Below are positions 17,847 to 28,145 of a DNA stretch of 46,277 nt, piece after piece. A program made the translations under genes and the position numbers. Below the pieces are notes generated by a model. The model worked only from the letters and a program-made list of their open reading frames with translations, had not been told where the DNA came from and ran no database searches. The stretch spans positions 1 through 46,277 of the forward strand of contig JAUSPV010000144.1 of NCBI GenBank assembly GCA_030652755.1. The letters run 5' to 3'. The number at the start of each line of letters is the position of its first letter. The first letter of the stretch is position 1. Origin of the DNA: Caulobacter sp. (GTDB lineage Bacteria > Pseudomonadota > Alphaproteobacteria > Caulobacterales > Caulobacteraceae).

Positions 17847-18392
17847 ATGGCCTTGAAGGCCCTCAGATCCAGATCGCTTCTCCGGCGCTTCGTGGCCGCC
17901 CGTCGCGGCGCGACGGCGGTCGAGTTCGCGCTGGTCGCCGCGCCGTTTCTGGCCCTGATGTTCGGCGTGCTCGAGCTGGGCCTCGTCTTCATGGTGTCGA
18001 CCACGCTCGACAACGCCACCGAGGCGGCGGCCCGGACGATCCGGACCGGCCAGCTCCAGGCCGCCGGCGGCAGCGCCTCGTCGTTCAAGAACGCCATCTG
18101 CGACAACATGACCTGGCTGGGGTCGAGCTGCGGCGCCAAGCTGACCGTCGACGTGCGCACCTTCCCCAAGTTCGCCAACGTCGCCATGAGCAACCCGGTC
18201 ACGGACGGCGCGGTCGACCCCTCCAAGACGAACTTCACGCCGGGCGGCGGCGAGGACATCGTCGTGGTCCGCGCCTACTACGAATGGACCCTGATCACGC
18301 CGATGCTCAACGCCGGCCTCGCCAACCTGGGGGGCACCAAGCGTCTGGTCTACTCGACGGTGACCTTCCGCAACGAGCCGTACGACTCATGA
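17847..18392 (+). CDS. TadE-like minor pseudopilin
   Basis: A 181-residue protein with a basic N terminus and the TadE motif RRGATAVEFALVAAPFLALM (about residues 20-39), where the glutamate follows the prepilin cleavage glycine. A membrane helix and a periplasmic domain come next. Family members are processed by the prepilin peptidase and act as minor or tip pilins. The ATG at 17847 follows GGGAAGG. An in-frame TTG six codons earlier is unlikely. Its stop overlaps the next gene's start (ATGA), so the two are translationally coupled. Confidence 0.85.
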   Translation: MALKALRSRSLLRRFVAARRGATAVEFALVAAPFLALMFGVLELGLVFMVSTTLDNATEAAARTIRTGQLQAAGGSASSFKNAICDNMTWLGSSCGAKLTVDVRTFPKFANVAMSNPVTDGAVDPSKTNFTPGGGEDIVVVRAYYEWTLITPMLNAGLANLGGTKRLVYSTVTFRNEPYDS

Positions 18393-18919
18393 TCAAGCTG
18401 TTCAAACGCCTTGGCCGCGACCGTCGCGGCGTGTCCGCGGTCGAGTTCGCGCTGATCGCGCCGGCGATGATCGCCTTCTACTTCGGGCTGGCGGAGATCA
18501 CCCAGGCCCTGCTGGCGGAGCGGCGGGCCGGCCACGCCGCCTCGGCGATCGGCGATCTGGTCGCCCAGTCGTCGTCGATCTCCAACACAGACATCACCGA
18601 CATCTTCCAGATCGCCACGACGATCATGCAGCCCTATCCGACCAACACCCTGAAGATGCGGGTGACCAGCGTGAAGGCCAACGCCGCCGGCGCCACCACC
18701 GTGGCCTGGAGCAACGGCTCGGGCATGACCCCGTACGGCACGGGCGCCGCGCTGACGGTGCCGTCCGGCGTCATCGCCGCCAACCAGAGCGTGATCATGT
18801 CGGAGGTCACCTACGACTACGACTCGCCGGTCAACTTCTTCATGCCCAACGCGGTGACCTTCAGCCGCAAGTTCTACCTGCGGCCCCGCAGGTCGGACGA
18901 AGTCGCCAAGGTCAACTAG
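18389..18919 (+). CDS. second TadE/TadF-like pseudopilin
   Basis: A 176-residue protein with the N-terminal motif RRGVSAVEFALIAPAMIAFY (about residues 12-31), again a Gly-x-x-x-x-Glu prepilin site followed by a membrane helix, then a periplasmic domain rich in serine and threonine. I start it at 18389, where ATGA overlaps the preceding gene. The frame is open far upstream, but that region is the preceding gene in another frame. Paired TadE-like proteins are the norm in Tad loci. Its 3' end overlaps the convergent pabC gene by 4 bp. Confidence 0.85.
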   Translation: MIKLFKRLGRDRRGVSAVEFALIAPAMIAFYFGLAEITQALLAERRAGHAASAIGDLVAQSSSISNTDITDIFQIATTIMQPYPTNTLKMRVTSVKANAAGATTVAWSNGSGMTPYGTGAALTVPSGVIAANQSVIMSEVTYDYDSPVNFFMPNAVTFSRKFYLRPRRSDEVAKVN

Positions 18920-19686
18920 GACACGTCGGACAGGCGGTCGGCCAGGTCGCGCACCACCGGCAGCGTCGGCAGGTCGACCCCATCGAGCGACGACACCGGC
19001 CGCACCCCGATCAGGCTATTGGTCAGGAACACCGCTTCGGCCTCGGTCAGGGCGCTGGGCGGAAAGCTGCCCTCGCGCGGCGACAGGCCGAACTCGCCGG
19101 CGACCAGCAGCACCTGCCGCCGCATCACCCCGTCCAGCACGCCGCAGTCCAGCGACGGCGTGAACAGGCGGCCTTCCTTGATCCAGAACAGGTTCGCCGC
19201 CGCCGCGCAGGCCAGGTCGCCGCTGGTGTTCAGCATCAGCGCCTCGGCCGGCGCGGCCTCGCGGCGCGCCATGACGTTGTCGAGGTAGGACAGCGTCTTC
19301 ATCCGGGCGCCGGGCGAGGTCGGATTGCGCCGGATCGCGCTGGTCCGCAGGCCGATGGCCCCGTCCGGGCGGACATGCCGGCTGGTGGCGGCGAAGACAT
19401 GCGGCTCGATCATCTCCGGCCGGTCCAGCCCGCGCCCGCCCGAGCCGGCGGTCAGGGTCAGCCGCACGGCGAAGCGGCCGAGCGTGGCGTCGGTGTCGCC
19501 CAGCGCCAGCTCGCACAGGCGGCGGGCGGCGTCCGGGTCGGGTTGGTTCAGCCCCAGCTCCCAGCAGGCCCGCCGCATGCGGGCGATGTGAGCGTCGAAC
19601 AGGATCAGTTCCCCGTCCAGCGCCAGGATGGTCTCGAACACCCCGTCGCCCAGCAGCAGCCCGCGATCATCAAGCGGCATGGTCAT
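18916..19686 (-). CDS. pabC: aminotransferase class IV, probable aminodeoxychorismate lyase
   Basis: A 256-residue fold-type IV PLP enzyme. The N-terminal signature DDRGLLLGDGVFETI is shared by aminodeoxychorismate lyases and branched-chain or D-amino-acid aminotransferases. The PLP lysine is probably the one in RMKTLSYLDNVMARREA (about residue 134), and the C-terminal AVFLTNSLIGVRPV fits the family. Immediate linkage to pabB (4-bp gap, same strand) supports the role of releasing pyruvate from aminodeoxychorismate to give p-aminobenzoate for folate. No pabA glutaminase is seen in the window. Family certain, exact reaction inferred from context. Confidence 0.85.
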   Translation of the reverse strand: MTMPLDDRGLLLGDGVFETILALDGELILFDAHIARMRRACWELGLNQPDPDAARRLCELALGDTDATLGRFAVRLTLTAGSGGRGLDRPEMIEPHVFAATSRHVRPDGAIGLRTSAIRRNPTSPGARMKTLSYLDNVMARREAAPAEALMLNTSGDLACAAAANLFWIKEGRLFTPSLDCGVLDGVMRRQVLLVAGEFGLSPREGSFPPSALTEAEAVFLTNSLIGVRPVSSLDGVDLPTLPVVRDLADRLSDVS

Positions 19687-19690
19687 CGGG

Positions 19691-21016
19691 TCACTCCGTG
19701 GTCAGGGCGCGCAGCAGGGCCGCGATCTTGGCTTCAGTCTCGAGCCGTTCGGCCCGCGGGTCGCTGTCGGCGACGATCCCGGCCCCGGCCCGGGCCTCGA
19801 ATCGCCAGCCCTCGCCGTCCTCGACCAGGCCGAGGGTCCGGATCAGGACGCTGGAGTCAAAGGCGCCGTCGAACCCGGCCCAGAACAGCGCTCCGCAATA
19901 GGGCCCGCGCGGCGGCTCCAGCCGGGCGATGGACTTCATGGCCTGGACCTTGGGGGCGCCGGTGACCGACCCTGGCGGGAAGGCCGCCTCCAGCAGGTCG
20001 GCGGCGGTCATGCCGGGGGCCAGCACGCCGCGCACGGTCGAGACCAGGTGGTGAACATTGGCGAAGCTCTCGACGCGGAACAGCTCCGGCGTCGTCACCG
20101 CGCCGGGCGAGCAGACGCGCGAGAGGTCGTTGCGCATCAGGTCGACGATCATCAGGTTCTCGGCCCGGTCCTTTTCGCTGGCCACCAGCTCGGCGGCCAG
20201 GGCTGCGTCGGCGGCGGGCGTCGCGCCCCGCGGGCGGGTGCCCTTGATCGGCCGGGTCTCGACGGTCAGCCGTCGGCCCGCGCTGACACTGACGAAGCGC
20301 TCCGGCGAGTTGGAGACCAGCGCTCGTCCCGGCGTCCGAAGGTAGCCGGCGAAGGGCGCGGCGCTCTGGCCGACCAGCCGGGCGGCGAGGTCGAACGGCC
20401 GGGCCTGCGGGACCAGCCGCCCGGTCCACAGCCGGGCGATGTTGGCCTGGAAATACTCCCCGGCGTGGATGCGGCCGACGACCTCGGCCACGGCGGTCTC
20501 GTAGGCGTCGGCGGGCGAGGCCGTGACGTCCACGGCCAGCCGGCCGGGCGTGGCGGCCCGTTGCGGGGCGTTGAGCCAGTTGGCGGCGGCGGCGGCCCGC
20601 TCCGGCGTGTGGCCGATGGCCAGCACCCGCCGCCGGTCGTGGTCGAAGGCCAGCAGCGCCGGGTAGCGCCCGACCAGCAGGTCCGGCCAGTCGGCGTGGC
20701 GCGCCAGGCCCAGCGGCTCGATCCGGTCGCCCAGCTCGTAGGCAGCCAGTCCCGCCAGCCCGCCCTGGAACGGCGGCCCGTCCGGATGAGTGTCCACGGC
20801 CTCGCCGAGCAGACCCCGGATCAGGTCGAACGGATCGCGCGGGTCGTCGCCTGTCAGGGTCAGGGTCGCGTCGGGCTCGCGCAGCACATAGGACCAGCGC
20901 GCGTTGTCGCCGGACCCGCCTGACAGGAAGGCGCAGGTCCACGGCTCATCGGCGAAGGCCGACAGCACCGCCTCCGGCTGTCGCCAGGGCCGCTCGAGGA
21001 GGGTCGCCGCGTGCAT
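19691..21016 (-). CDS. pabB: aminodeoxychorismate synthase component I
   Basis: A 441-residue chorismate-using enzyme that adds ammonia to chorismate to form aminodeoxychorismate. The C-terminal chorismate-binding domain (about 175-435) contains the motif RPIKGTRPRG with the lysine characteristic of PabB, then EKDRAENLMIVDLMRNDLSR, and FPPGSVTGAPK near the end. The N-terminal part is of the anthranilate synthase I type. I start it at the ATG at 21016. The frame is open far upstream into the transporter gene, which is a shadow, and the first residues (MHAATLLERP) begin an N terminus normal for PabB. Located between the MFS gene and pabC. Confidence 0.9.
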   Translation of the reverse strand: MHAATLLERPWRQPEAVLSAFADEPWTCAFLSGGSGDNARWSYVLREPDATLTLTGDDPRDPFDLIRGLLGEAVDTHPDGPPFQGGLAGLAAYELGDRIEPLGLARHADWPDLLVGRYPALLAFDHDRRRVLAIGHTPERAAAAANWLNAPQRAATPGRLAVDVTASPADAYETAVAEVVGRIHAGEYFQANIARLWTGRLVPQARPFDLAARLVGQSAAPFAGYLRTPGRALVSNSPERFVSVSAGRRLTVETRPIKGTRPRGATPAADAALAAELVASEKDRAENLMIVDLMRNDLSRVCSPGAVTTPELFRVESFANVHHLVSTVRGVLAPGMTAADLLEAAFPPGSVTGAPKVQAMKSIARLEPPRGPYCGALFWAGFDGAFDSSVLIRTLGLVEDGEGWRFEARAGAGIVADSDPRAERLETEAKIAALLRALTTE

Positions 21017-21057
21017 GGGGCGGGAGATAGCGCCCCCCGCGCCCGGCGGCAAACGGC

Positions 21058-22608
21058 TCAGGCGACCTGCTTGCCGCCGCCCTTGACGAAGAACATGCCG
21101 ACCAGGCCCATCAGCAGCAGGGCGCCGATGGGAATGAAGCCGCCGGCCTGGCTCTGGGTCAGGGCGGTGAACACGCCCACCAGCAGGGACCCGATCCAGA
21201 CAGTGATCGACCCCGACAGCGCGTACATCCCGAAGAAGGCCGGCAGCTTCTCGGCCGGCACCAGCCTCGTGAGCAGGGTGCGGCTGGAGGCGTAGTGCGC
21301 GGTCACGAAGATCGCCACGCCAAAGCCGATGAGCAGGTAGAGCACCTCCGGCAGGGTGCGGAACATCGGCCCGTCCCACAGCGGCGCATGGGCGGCCGCG
21401 TCGTAGGGCCAGAAGTAGAGGATCCTGTCGCGGCCCATGCCCAGCCAGGCGATCAGGCAGACCAGCGCGGCGGTGATCTCGAACCGGACCGCGTTGCGCG
21501 GTCCCATCAGGCCATCGAAGAAGGCCCCCGCGAAGCCGCCCGCCACCGCGAAGACGCTGAGCAGGATGCCGTAGGCCAGCATCTCCATGATCTGCCATTC
21601 CATGACGCCGGCCGTGTAGATGCCCGAAAAGATCAGCAGCGCGGTCATGCCGTCGTTGAACAGCATCCGGGCGGACAGGTAGATCACCGCGTCCTTCTCG
21701 GTGACCAGCACGCCCAGCGTCTCCCGCAGGCGTTTGGGCCCCTTCACGGCCGCCGAGAGGATCGACCAGACCACGCCGCCCAGCTGGGTCGCGGCCTGTT
21801 TCAGCGCCGGCAGAAAGCCCATGCCGGTCTTCGGCGCGTCGGGGGTGAACAGGAACAGCGGGACCGCGAACAGCACCAGAAGCACGGCTGCGATCGGCGC
21901 GACGATGCGCGAGGTCTCGGCCTGGCTGGGGTCCAGCCCGAACAGCGGCTGGTCGGGCACCAGCGGCCAGCCGGCCACGGCCGGGTTGCCCGGCAGCGCG
22001 AAGGCCAGCAGGCAGAAGGTCAGGGTCAGGACCGAGAAGAAGTTGCCCGCCGACAGCGCCAGGCCCGAGGCCTGCGGCGCGTGCCTGTGCCCCGCCGCGC
22101 CGATCAGCATCGAATTGTGGATCACCTCGCAATAGGCGAACAGCACGCCGATGATCCCGAACAGCCACAGGCCGGCCATGATCGGCAGGCCCTCGCCGCC
22201 GGGCTTGGCGAACCACAGGGCGAAGATCAGCGGCGCCATGGCCGCCACGATGGCCAGCATCAGCGGCTTGCGCGCGCCATAGCGGTCGATGGCCGCGCCC
22301 AGGATCGGGGCGGTCAGGGCGATCAGGAGGCTGTTGAGGGTGCTGACCGCGGCGATCATCGCCTGGCCCTTCACCGGATCGCCGACCACCGCCGTCGTGA
22401 AGTAGGGGGCGAAGATGTAGATGGTGATCAGGATCACATAGGGATCGCGGCCGCCCTGGAAGATCGACCAGCTCCAGCCGCCCAGCGACAGCCTGCCGGC
22501 CGCGGGAGGCGCCGCCGCCGCGCCGCCGGCCGGCTCTATCCCGTCCGGAAGCACCTCGCCGAGCACGATCAGGTCGTGTTCTGCGTCACCCGGCGTGCGC
22601 TGCGTCAT
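21058..22608 (-). CDS. MFS transporter, UMF1/Atg22-like
   Basis: A 516-residue major facilitator with about twelve hydrophobic segments and a 40-residue cytoplasmic N-terminal extension. The segment GGWSWSIFQGGRDPYVILITIYIFAPYF (given here only as residues about 43-70) and an early AAIDRYGARKP loop match the UMF1 family related to yeast Atg22, whose vacuolar member exports amino acids. The substrate of bacterial members is generally not established. It ends 41 bp before pabB on the same strand, so co-transcription is possible but a functional link to folate synthesis is not evident. Confidence 0.82.
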   Translation of the reverse strand: MTQRTPGDAEHDLIVLGEVLPDGIEPAGGAAAAPPAAGRLSLGGWSWSIFQGGRDPYVILITIYIFAPYFTTAVVGDPVKGQAMIAAVSTLNSLLIALTAPILGAAIDRYGARKPLMLAIVAAMAPLIFALWFAKPGGEGLPIMAGLWLFGIIGVLFAYCEVIHNSMLIGAAGHRHAPQASGLALSAGNFFSVLTLTFCLLAFALPGNPAVAGWPLVPDQPLFGLDPSQAETSRIVAPIAAVLLVLFAVPLFLFTPDAPKTGMGFLPALKQAATQLGGVVWSILSAAVKGPKRLRETLGVLVTEKDAVIYLSARMLFNDGMTALLIFSGIYTAGVMEWQIMEMLAYGILLSVFAVAGGFAGAFFDGLMGPRNAVRFEITAALVCLIAWLGMGRDRILYFWPYDAAAHAPLWDGPMFRTLPEVLYLLIGFGVAIFVTAHYASSRTLLTRLVPAEKLPAFFGMYALSGSITVWIGSLLVGVFTALTQSQAGGFIPIGALLLMGLVGMFFVKGGGKQVA

Positions 22609-22715
22609 GCGGCTGTCGTCCTTCCCTGGGGCAGGCCGTCATGCCGCGGCCTTGCCGTCACGGTGGACGTCAAACGCGCGTTTGTCACGGGCGCCCTGAG
22701 GGAAGCCTGGACCGT

Positions 22716-23489
22716 CTAGGCGAGGATGCGCGCCTCGATGGCGGCGCGGGTCTTGCTGTCCACGCCCAGCACCGTTTCCAGATAGTGGTCGAGCGAGGGG
22801 TGGGCGGCGTGGATCGCCGCGAAGGCGGTCTCCAGATACTGCTGCTCGACGCCCAGGGCGGTGATCAGGGCCTCGTCGGTCGCCTCGCGGCCGGTCATGT
22901 CCAGGATGGCCTGGCGCATCATCGGCACGCGGCGCTCGAACCGGAGCGGATCATTGGTCAGCAGGAAGTCGGCGAAGATGTCGTCCTCGTGGACGCCCGC
23001 GATGTGGTGGGTCAGCGCCGCCAGGATGCCCGTGCGGTCCTTGCCGGCCGCGCAGTGGATCAGCGTCGCCCCCTGGGTGTGCCCCAGGCGCTGGAAGTAG
23101 CGGCTGTAGAGGTCGACGTGGCGGCCGACGAACGGCGCCTCGCGGTAGTAGTCGACCATGTAGTCGGTGAAGGCCTTGGCGCTCAGATCGGACGCGGCGA
23201 TGAACCGGTGCCAGGGATCGTCATGCTCGTCGCCCTCGCCGTTCTCGATCAGCTCGGCGGAAAAGCCGTTCCAGCGCCGGCTGGGGCTGCGGGTCCGCTC
23301 GTTGGGGCGGCGCAGGTCGACGATCAGGCTCAGGCCCAGGGCGCCCAGCGCCTCCAGGTCGGCGTCGGTCGCCTCGGCCTGGTGGGCGGCGCGGTAGAGC
23401 ACGCCCTTGCGGATGTGACGCTCTCCGGCGCCGTAGTCGCCGAAGTCGCGGAAGTTCTCGATGGCTTCGAAAGCAAGTTTGCGGGTCAT
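22716..23489 (-). CDS. tyrosine-protein phosphatase family protein
   Basis: A 257-residue dual-specificity/tyrosine phosphatase of the bacterial Y_phosphatase3 type. The P-loop HCAAGKDRTG (about residues 146-155) contains the catalytic Cys and Arg of the CX5R signature. The N terminus (ENFRDFGDYG) is the family's neighbour motif, and SLIVDLRRPNERTRSPS is the typical second element. Members dephosphorylate phosphotyrosine or phosphoinositides; the substrate cannot be told here. It stands alone on the minus strand, 107 bp upstream of the MFS gene and divergent from the ABC transporter operon. Confidence 0.88.
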   Translation of the reverse strand: MTRKLAFEAIENFRDFGDYGAGERHIRKGVLYRAAHQAEATDADLEALGALGLSLIVDLRRPNERTRSPSRRWNGFSAELIENGEGDEHDDPWHRFIAASDLSAKAFTDYMVDYYREAPFVGRHVDLYSRYFQRLGHTQGATLIHCAAGKDRTGILAALTHHIAGVHEDDIFADFLLTNDPLRFERRVPMMRQAILDMTGREATDEALITALGVEQQYLETAFAAIHAAHPSLDHYLETVLGVDSKTRAAIEARILA

Positions 23490-23640
23490 GGCGTTGGTTC
23501 CTAGCCGAGCATCGCGACGATGGCGAGACGGCGCGCGCCTGACCTGAACGTTCTTTCACTTGCGGCGCGTCGGCATCGCCTGTCATGTCGAAGGTGGGGA
23601 GTGCTGGCTTGGGATATCCACTGCGGGGGCAGGCATTGTC

Positions 23641-24519
<879 letters not shown>

Positions 24520-24532
24520 GCGGGGGCCCGGC

Positions 24533-27500
24533 ATGTTCGGCAAGATCGCCGCCTTCGAGTTCCGCTACCAGGTCAAGTCGCCGATCTTCTGGATCGCGAT
24601 CGCCATCTTCTTCCTGTTGACCTTCGGGTTCGTCGCCACCGACCAGATCAGCATCGGCGGCGGCGGCAACATCCACGAGAACTCGCCCTACGCCATCGCC
24701 CAGACCCACCTGATCCTGGCGATCTTCTACATGTTCGTGACGACGGCCTTCGTGGCCAACGTCATCGTGCGGGACGACGAGACCGGCTTCGGCTCGATCC
24801 TGCGGTCAACACAGATACGCAAGTTCGACTACCTCTACGGACGCTTCACCGGCGCGTTCGCGGCTGCGGCGCTTTCGTTTCTCGCCGTGCCGTTGGCGAT
24901 CTTCGTCGGCGCGGCCATGCCCTGGCTGGACCCGGAAACCATCGGCCCGTTCGTGCCGCGGGCCTACCTGTTCGCCTATTTCGTACTGGCGCTGCCGGCT
25001 CTGCTGCTGACCTCGTCGATCTTCTTCACCCTGGCCACGGTCACACGGTCGCTGATGTGGACCTATGTCGGGGTGATCACCCTGCTGGTGGTGTGGATCA
25101 TCGCCGGGATCGCGCTCGACCGGCCCGAGTTCGACAAGGGGGCGGCCCTGTGGGAGCCGTTCGGCTCGGGCGCGTTCGGCCTGGCCACCAAGTACTGGAC
25201 GGCCGCCGAGCGAAACACGCTGACGCCCGTGCTCGAAGGGGCGCTGCTGTTCAACCGGGCCTTCTCGCTGGCGCTGAGCGCCGGCTTCCTGGTCCTGGCC
25301 TATTTCCTGTTCAGTCTCCAGTCCGGCGCCCAGTCGGGGAAGAAGGCCAGGCGTGACCGGCTGGCCCAGATCGCCGCCCCGGACGCGCCGCCGCCGCCGC
25401 TGACCGCGCTGCCCAAGCCGCGCTTCGACACCGCCACAGCCTGGGCCCAGCTCCGGACCCGCACGCGGCTGGACATGCTGCAGGTGTTCGGCAGCCCGGC
25501 TTACGGCGTGCTGCTGTTCATCGGCCTGGCCAACGCTCTGGGCGGCCTCTGGTTCGCGGCCGAGGCGGCTAACTACGGCGGCCAGGTCTACCCGGTGACC
25601 CGGGTCCTGATCCCGGCCCTCATGGGGACGTTCGGGCTGATCCCGATCATCATCTCGATCTACTACGCCGGCGAACTGGTCTGGCGCGAGCGCGAGAAGA
25701 AGACCCACGAGATCATCGATTCCACGCCCGTGCCGGACTGGGCGTTCATCGCGCCCAAGGTGCTGGCGATTTCGCTCGTCCTGATCTCGACCCTGGTGGT
25801 CAGCATGCTGGCGGCGATAGCCATCCAGGCGGCCAAGGGCTTCTTCGAGTTCCAGATCCCGGAGTACCTGCTCTGGTACGTCCTGCCCCAGAGCGTCGAC
25901 TACATCATGGTCGCGGTGCTGGCGGTCTTCCTGCAGGTCCTGGCGCCGCACAAGTTCGTCGGCTGGGGCCTGATGGTGCTCTACCTGGTGACCACGATCA
26001 CCTTCGTGACCCTCGGCTTCGAGCACAATCTCTACAACTACGGCGGCGCGCCGGCCGTCCCCCTGTCCGACATGAACGGCATGGGCAGGTTCTGGATCGG
26101 AGCCTGGTGGTTCCGGCTCTACTGGAGCGCCTTCGCGGTCATCCTGCTGGTGCTGGGCTACGCCCTCTGGCGGCGCGGGACCGAGAGCCGGCTGTGGCCG
26201 CGTATCAAGCGCCTGCCCCGGCGGCTGACCGGCAAGGCCGGCCTGACCTTCGCGGCGGCGGCGATGGTTTTCGTCGGGGCCGGCGGATTCATCTACTACA
26301 ACACCAACGTCCTCAACGCCTACCGGACCAACATCGACAACGAGAAGTGGCAGGCCGACTATGAGAAGGCGCTGATCGGCTACGCCGACACGCCGCGTCC
26401 CAAGATCGTGTCGATGACGCTCAAGGTGGACATCTATCCGGACGAGCCGCGCCTCACGACCTGGGGCTCCTACGTCGTCGAGAACCGCACCAACCAGCCG
26501 CTCAAGGAAATCCACGTCGCCTTCGACCGAGACCTGAAGGTCAGCGCTCTGAACATCCAGGGCGGGCGCTCGATCCGCACCTACGACGATTTCAACTACC
26601 GCATCTTCGCGCTCGACACCCCGATGCTGCCCGGCGAGCGTCGGACCATCGGCTTCACCACCGAACGGGCCCAGCGCGGTTTCCGCAACAGCGGTAATGA
26701 GACCCGCGTCATCCCCAACGGCACGTTCGTGAACAATGCCGAGCTCGCGCCGTTCCTGGGCATGGAGCGCAGCGGCCTGCTGCAGGACCGCGCCAAGCGC
26801 CGCAAGTACGGCCTGCCGGTCGAGCAGCGCATGCCCAGGCTGGGCGACGCCGCCTCCCGGCAGTTCAACTACCTGCGTCATGACGCCGACTTCGTGACCG
26901 CCGACATCACCATCAGCACGGTGGCCGACCAGACGCCGATCGCCCCGGGCTACAAGGTGTCGGACGTCACCCGCGACGGCCGCCGCACGGCGCGTTTCGT
27001 GACCGAGGCGCCGGTCCTGCCGTTCTTCTCCGTACAGTCGGCTCGCTACGAGGTCTCGCGCGAGACCTACAAGGGCATCGACATCGCGGTCTATTACGAC
27101 CGCCGCCACCCCAGGAACGTCGAGCGGATGAAGACCGCCGCCAAGGCGTCGCTCGACTACTTCCAGGCCAACTTCAGCCCCTACCAGTTCCGCCAGCTGC
27201 GCTTCCTGGAGTTTCCGGCCTACGAGAATTTCGCCCAGGCTTTCGCCAACACCATGCCCTGGTCGGAAAACCTCGGCTTCATCGCCGACTACAGCGACCC
27301 GTCCAAGATCGACATGGTCACCTACATCGGCGCGCACGAGATCGGGCACCAGTGGTGGGCCCACCAGGTGATCGGCGCCGACCAGCAGGGCTCGACCGCC
27401 CTGTCGGAGACCCTGGCCCAGTACTCGGCGCTGATGGTCATGAAGCGGATGTACGGCGAGGACCAGATCCGCAAGTTCCTGAAGTTCGAGCTCGACAGCT

Positions 27501-28123
27501 ATCTGCGGGCGCGGGGCGGCGAGCCGGTCGAGGAGCTGCCGCTCTACCGCGTCGAGAACCAGGACTACATCCACTACCGAAAAGGCTCGCTGGTCATGTA
27601 CCGGCTGCAGCGGGAAATCGGCGAGGATGCCGTGAACCGCGCGCTGCAGCGGGTCCTGCGCATCCACGCCTTCAACGGCGCGCCCTACCCGACCTCGATC
27701 GACCTGATCAGCGCGCTGCGCGCCGAGGCGCCGGCCGACAAGCAGGACCTGATCACCGATCTGTTCCAGAAGATCACGCTCTACGACATCCAGACCCGGT
27801 CGGTGGCGGTCAAGAAGCGCCCGGACGGCCGGTTCGACGTCACCCTGACGGTGCAGGCCCGCAAGCTCTACGCCGACGGCGAGGGCAAGGAGACCGAGGC
27901 GCCGCTGAACGAGGTGCTCGACGTCGGCCTGTTCACCGCCATGCCGGGCGACAAGGGATTTTCCGGCAAGAGCGTGATGACCATGGTCAAGCGCCCGATC
28001 CGTTCGGGGACCCAGACGCTGACCTTCACGGTCGACAAGGCGCCGCGCTACGCCGGGGTCGATCCCTACAACTACCTGATCGACCGCAATTCGGACGACA
28101 ACGTCGCCAGGGTCGGGGACTGA
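24533..28123 (+). CDS. ABC-2 permease fused to M1-family metallopeptidase
   Basis: A 1196-residue fusion. Residues about 1-580 hold two sets of ABC-2-type membrane segments, interrupted by a cytoplasmic loop (about 268-310). One more segment at about 575-595 is followed by a periplasmic M1-like part (about 640-1150). The zinc motif HEIGH (935-939) is present with the third ligand probably E959 in LSETLAQY, one residue further away than in classical HEXXH-X18-E. The usual exopeptidase motif GAMEN is replaced by MPWSENLGF. Similar fusions paired with an ABC ATPase are known; their substrate is not known to me. Downstream, a strong hairpin covers the stop codon. Confidence 0.92.
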   Translation: MFGKIAAFEFRYQVKSPIFWIAIAIFFLLTFGFVATDQISIGGGGNIHENSPYAIAQTHLILAIFYMFVTTAFVANVIVRDDETGFGSILRSTQIRKFDYLYGRFTGAFAAAALSFLAVPLAIFVGAAMPWLDPETIGPFVPRAYLFAYFVLALPALLLTSSIFFTLATVTRSLMWTYVGVITLLVVWIIAGIALDRPEFDKGAALWEPFGSGAFGLATKYWTAAERNTLTPVLEGALLFNRAFSLALSAGFLVLAYFLFSLQSGAQSGKKARRDRLAQIAAPDAPPPPLTALPKPRFDTATAWAQLRTRTRLDMLQVFGSPAYGVLLFIGLANALGGLWFAAEAANYGGQVYPVTRVLIPALMGTFGLIPIIISIYYAGELVWREREKKTHEIIDSTPVPDWAFIAPKVLAISLVLISTLVVSMLAAIAIQAAKGFFEFQIPEYLLWYVLPQSVDYIMVAVLAVFLQVLAPHKFVGWGLMVLYLVTTITFVTLGFEHNLYNYGGAPAVPLSDMNGMGRFWIGAWWFRLYWSAFAVILLVLGYALWRRGTESRLWPRIKRLPRRLTGKAGLTFAAAAMVFVGAGGFIYYNTNVLNAYRTNIDNEKWQADYEKALIGYADTPRPKIVSMTLKVDIYPDEPRLTTWGSYVVENRTNQPLKEIHVAFDRDLKVSALNIQGGRSIRTYDDFNYRIFALDTPMLPGERRTIGFTTERAQRGFRNSGNETRVIPNGTFVNNAELAPFLGMERSGLLQDRAKRRKYGLPVEQRMPRLGDAASRQFNYLRHDADFVTADITISTVADQTPIAPGYKVSDVTRDGRRTARFVTEAPVLPFFSVQSARYEVSRETYKGIDIAVYYDRRHPRNVERMKTAAKASLDYFQANFSPYQFRQLRFLEFPAYENFAQAFANTMPWSENLGFIADYSDPSKIDMVTYIGAHEIGHQWWAHQVIGADQQGSTALSETLAQYSALMVMKRMYGEDQIRKFLKFELDSYLRARGGEPVEELPLYRVENQDYIHYRKGSLVMYRLQREIGEDAVNRALQRVLRIHAFNGAPYPTSIDLISALRAEAPADKQDLITDLFQKITLYDIQTRSVAVKKRPDGRFDVTLTVQARKLYADGEGKETEAPLNEVLDVGLFTAMPGDKGFSGKSVMTMVKRPIRSGTQTLTFTVDKAPRYAGVDPYNYLIDRNSDDNVARVGD

Positions 28124-28139
28124 GCCCCCGACCCTGGCG
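28105..28139. terminator. perfect 14-bp hairpin over the stop codon
   Basis: Arms 28105-28118 and 28126-28139 are exact reverse complements (CGCCAGGGTCGGGG and partner), with a 7-base loop that contains the TGA stop of the fusion gene. The convergent DUF4142 gene ends 7 bp away. It lacks a T-run but is likely to terminate or protect transcripts from both directions. Confidence 0.6.
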
Positions 28140-28145
28140 TAGTCG

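Noticed and set aside
24806..27667. Very long antisense open frame opposite the permease/peptidase fusion gene
   Set aside because: Long shadow frames are usual in DNA with such GC-rich third positions; the translation is low-complexity and no family is recognisable, whereas the plus strand shows clear ABC-2 and M1 features.
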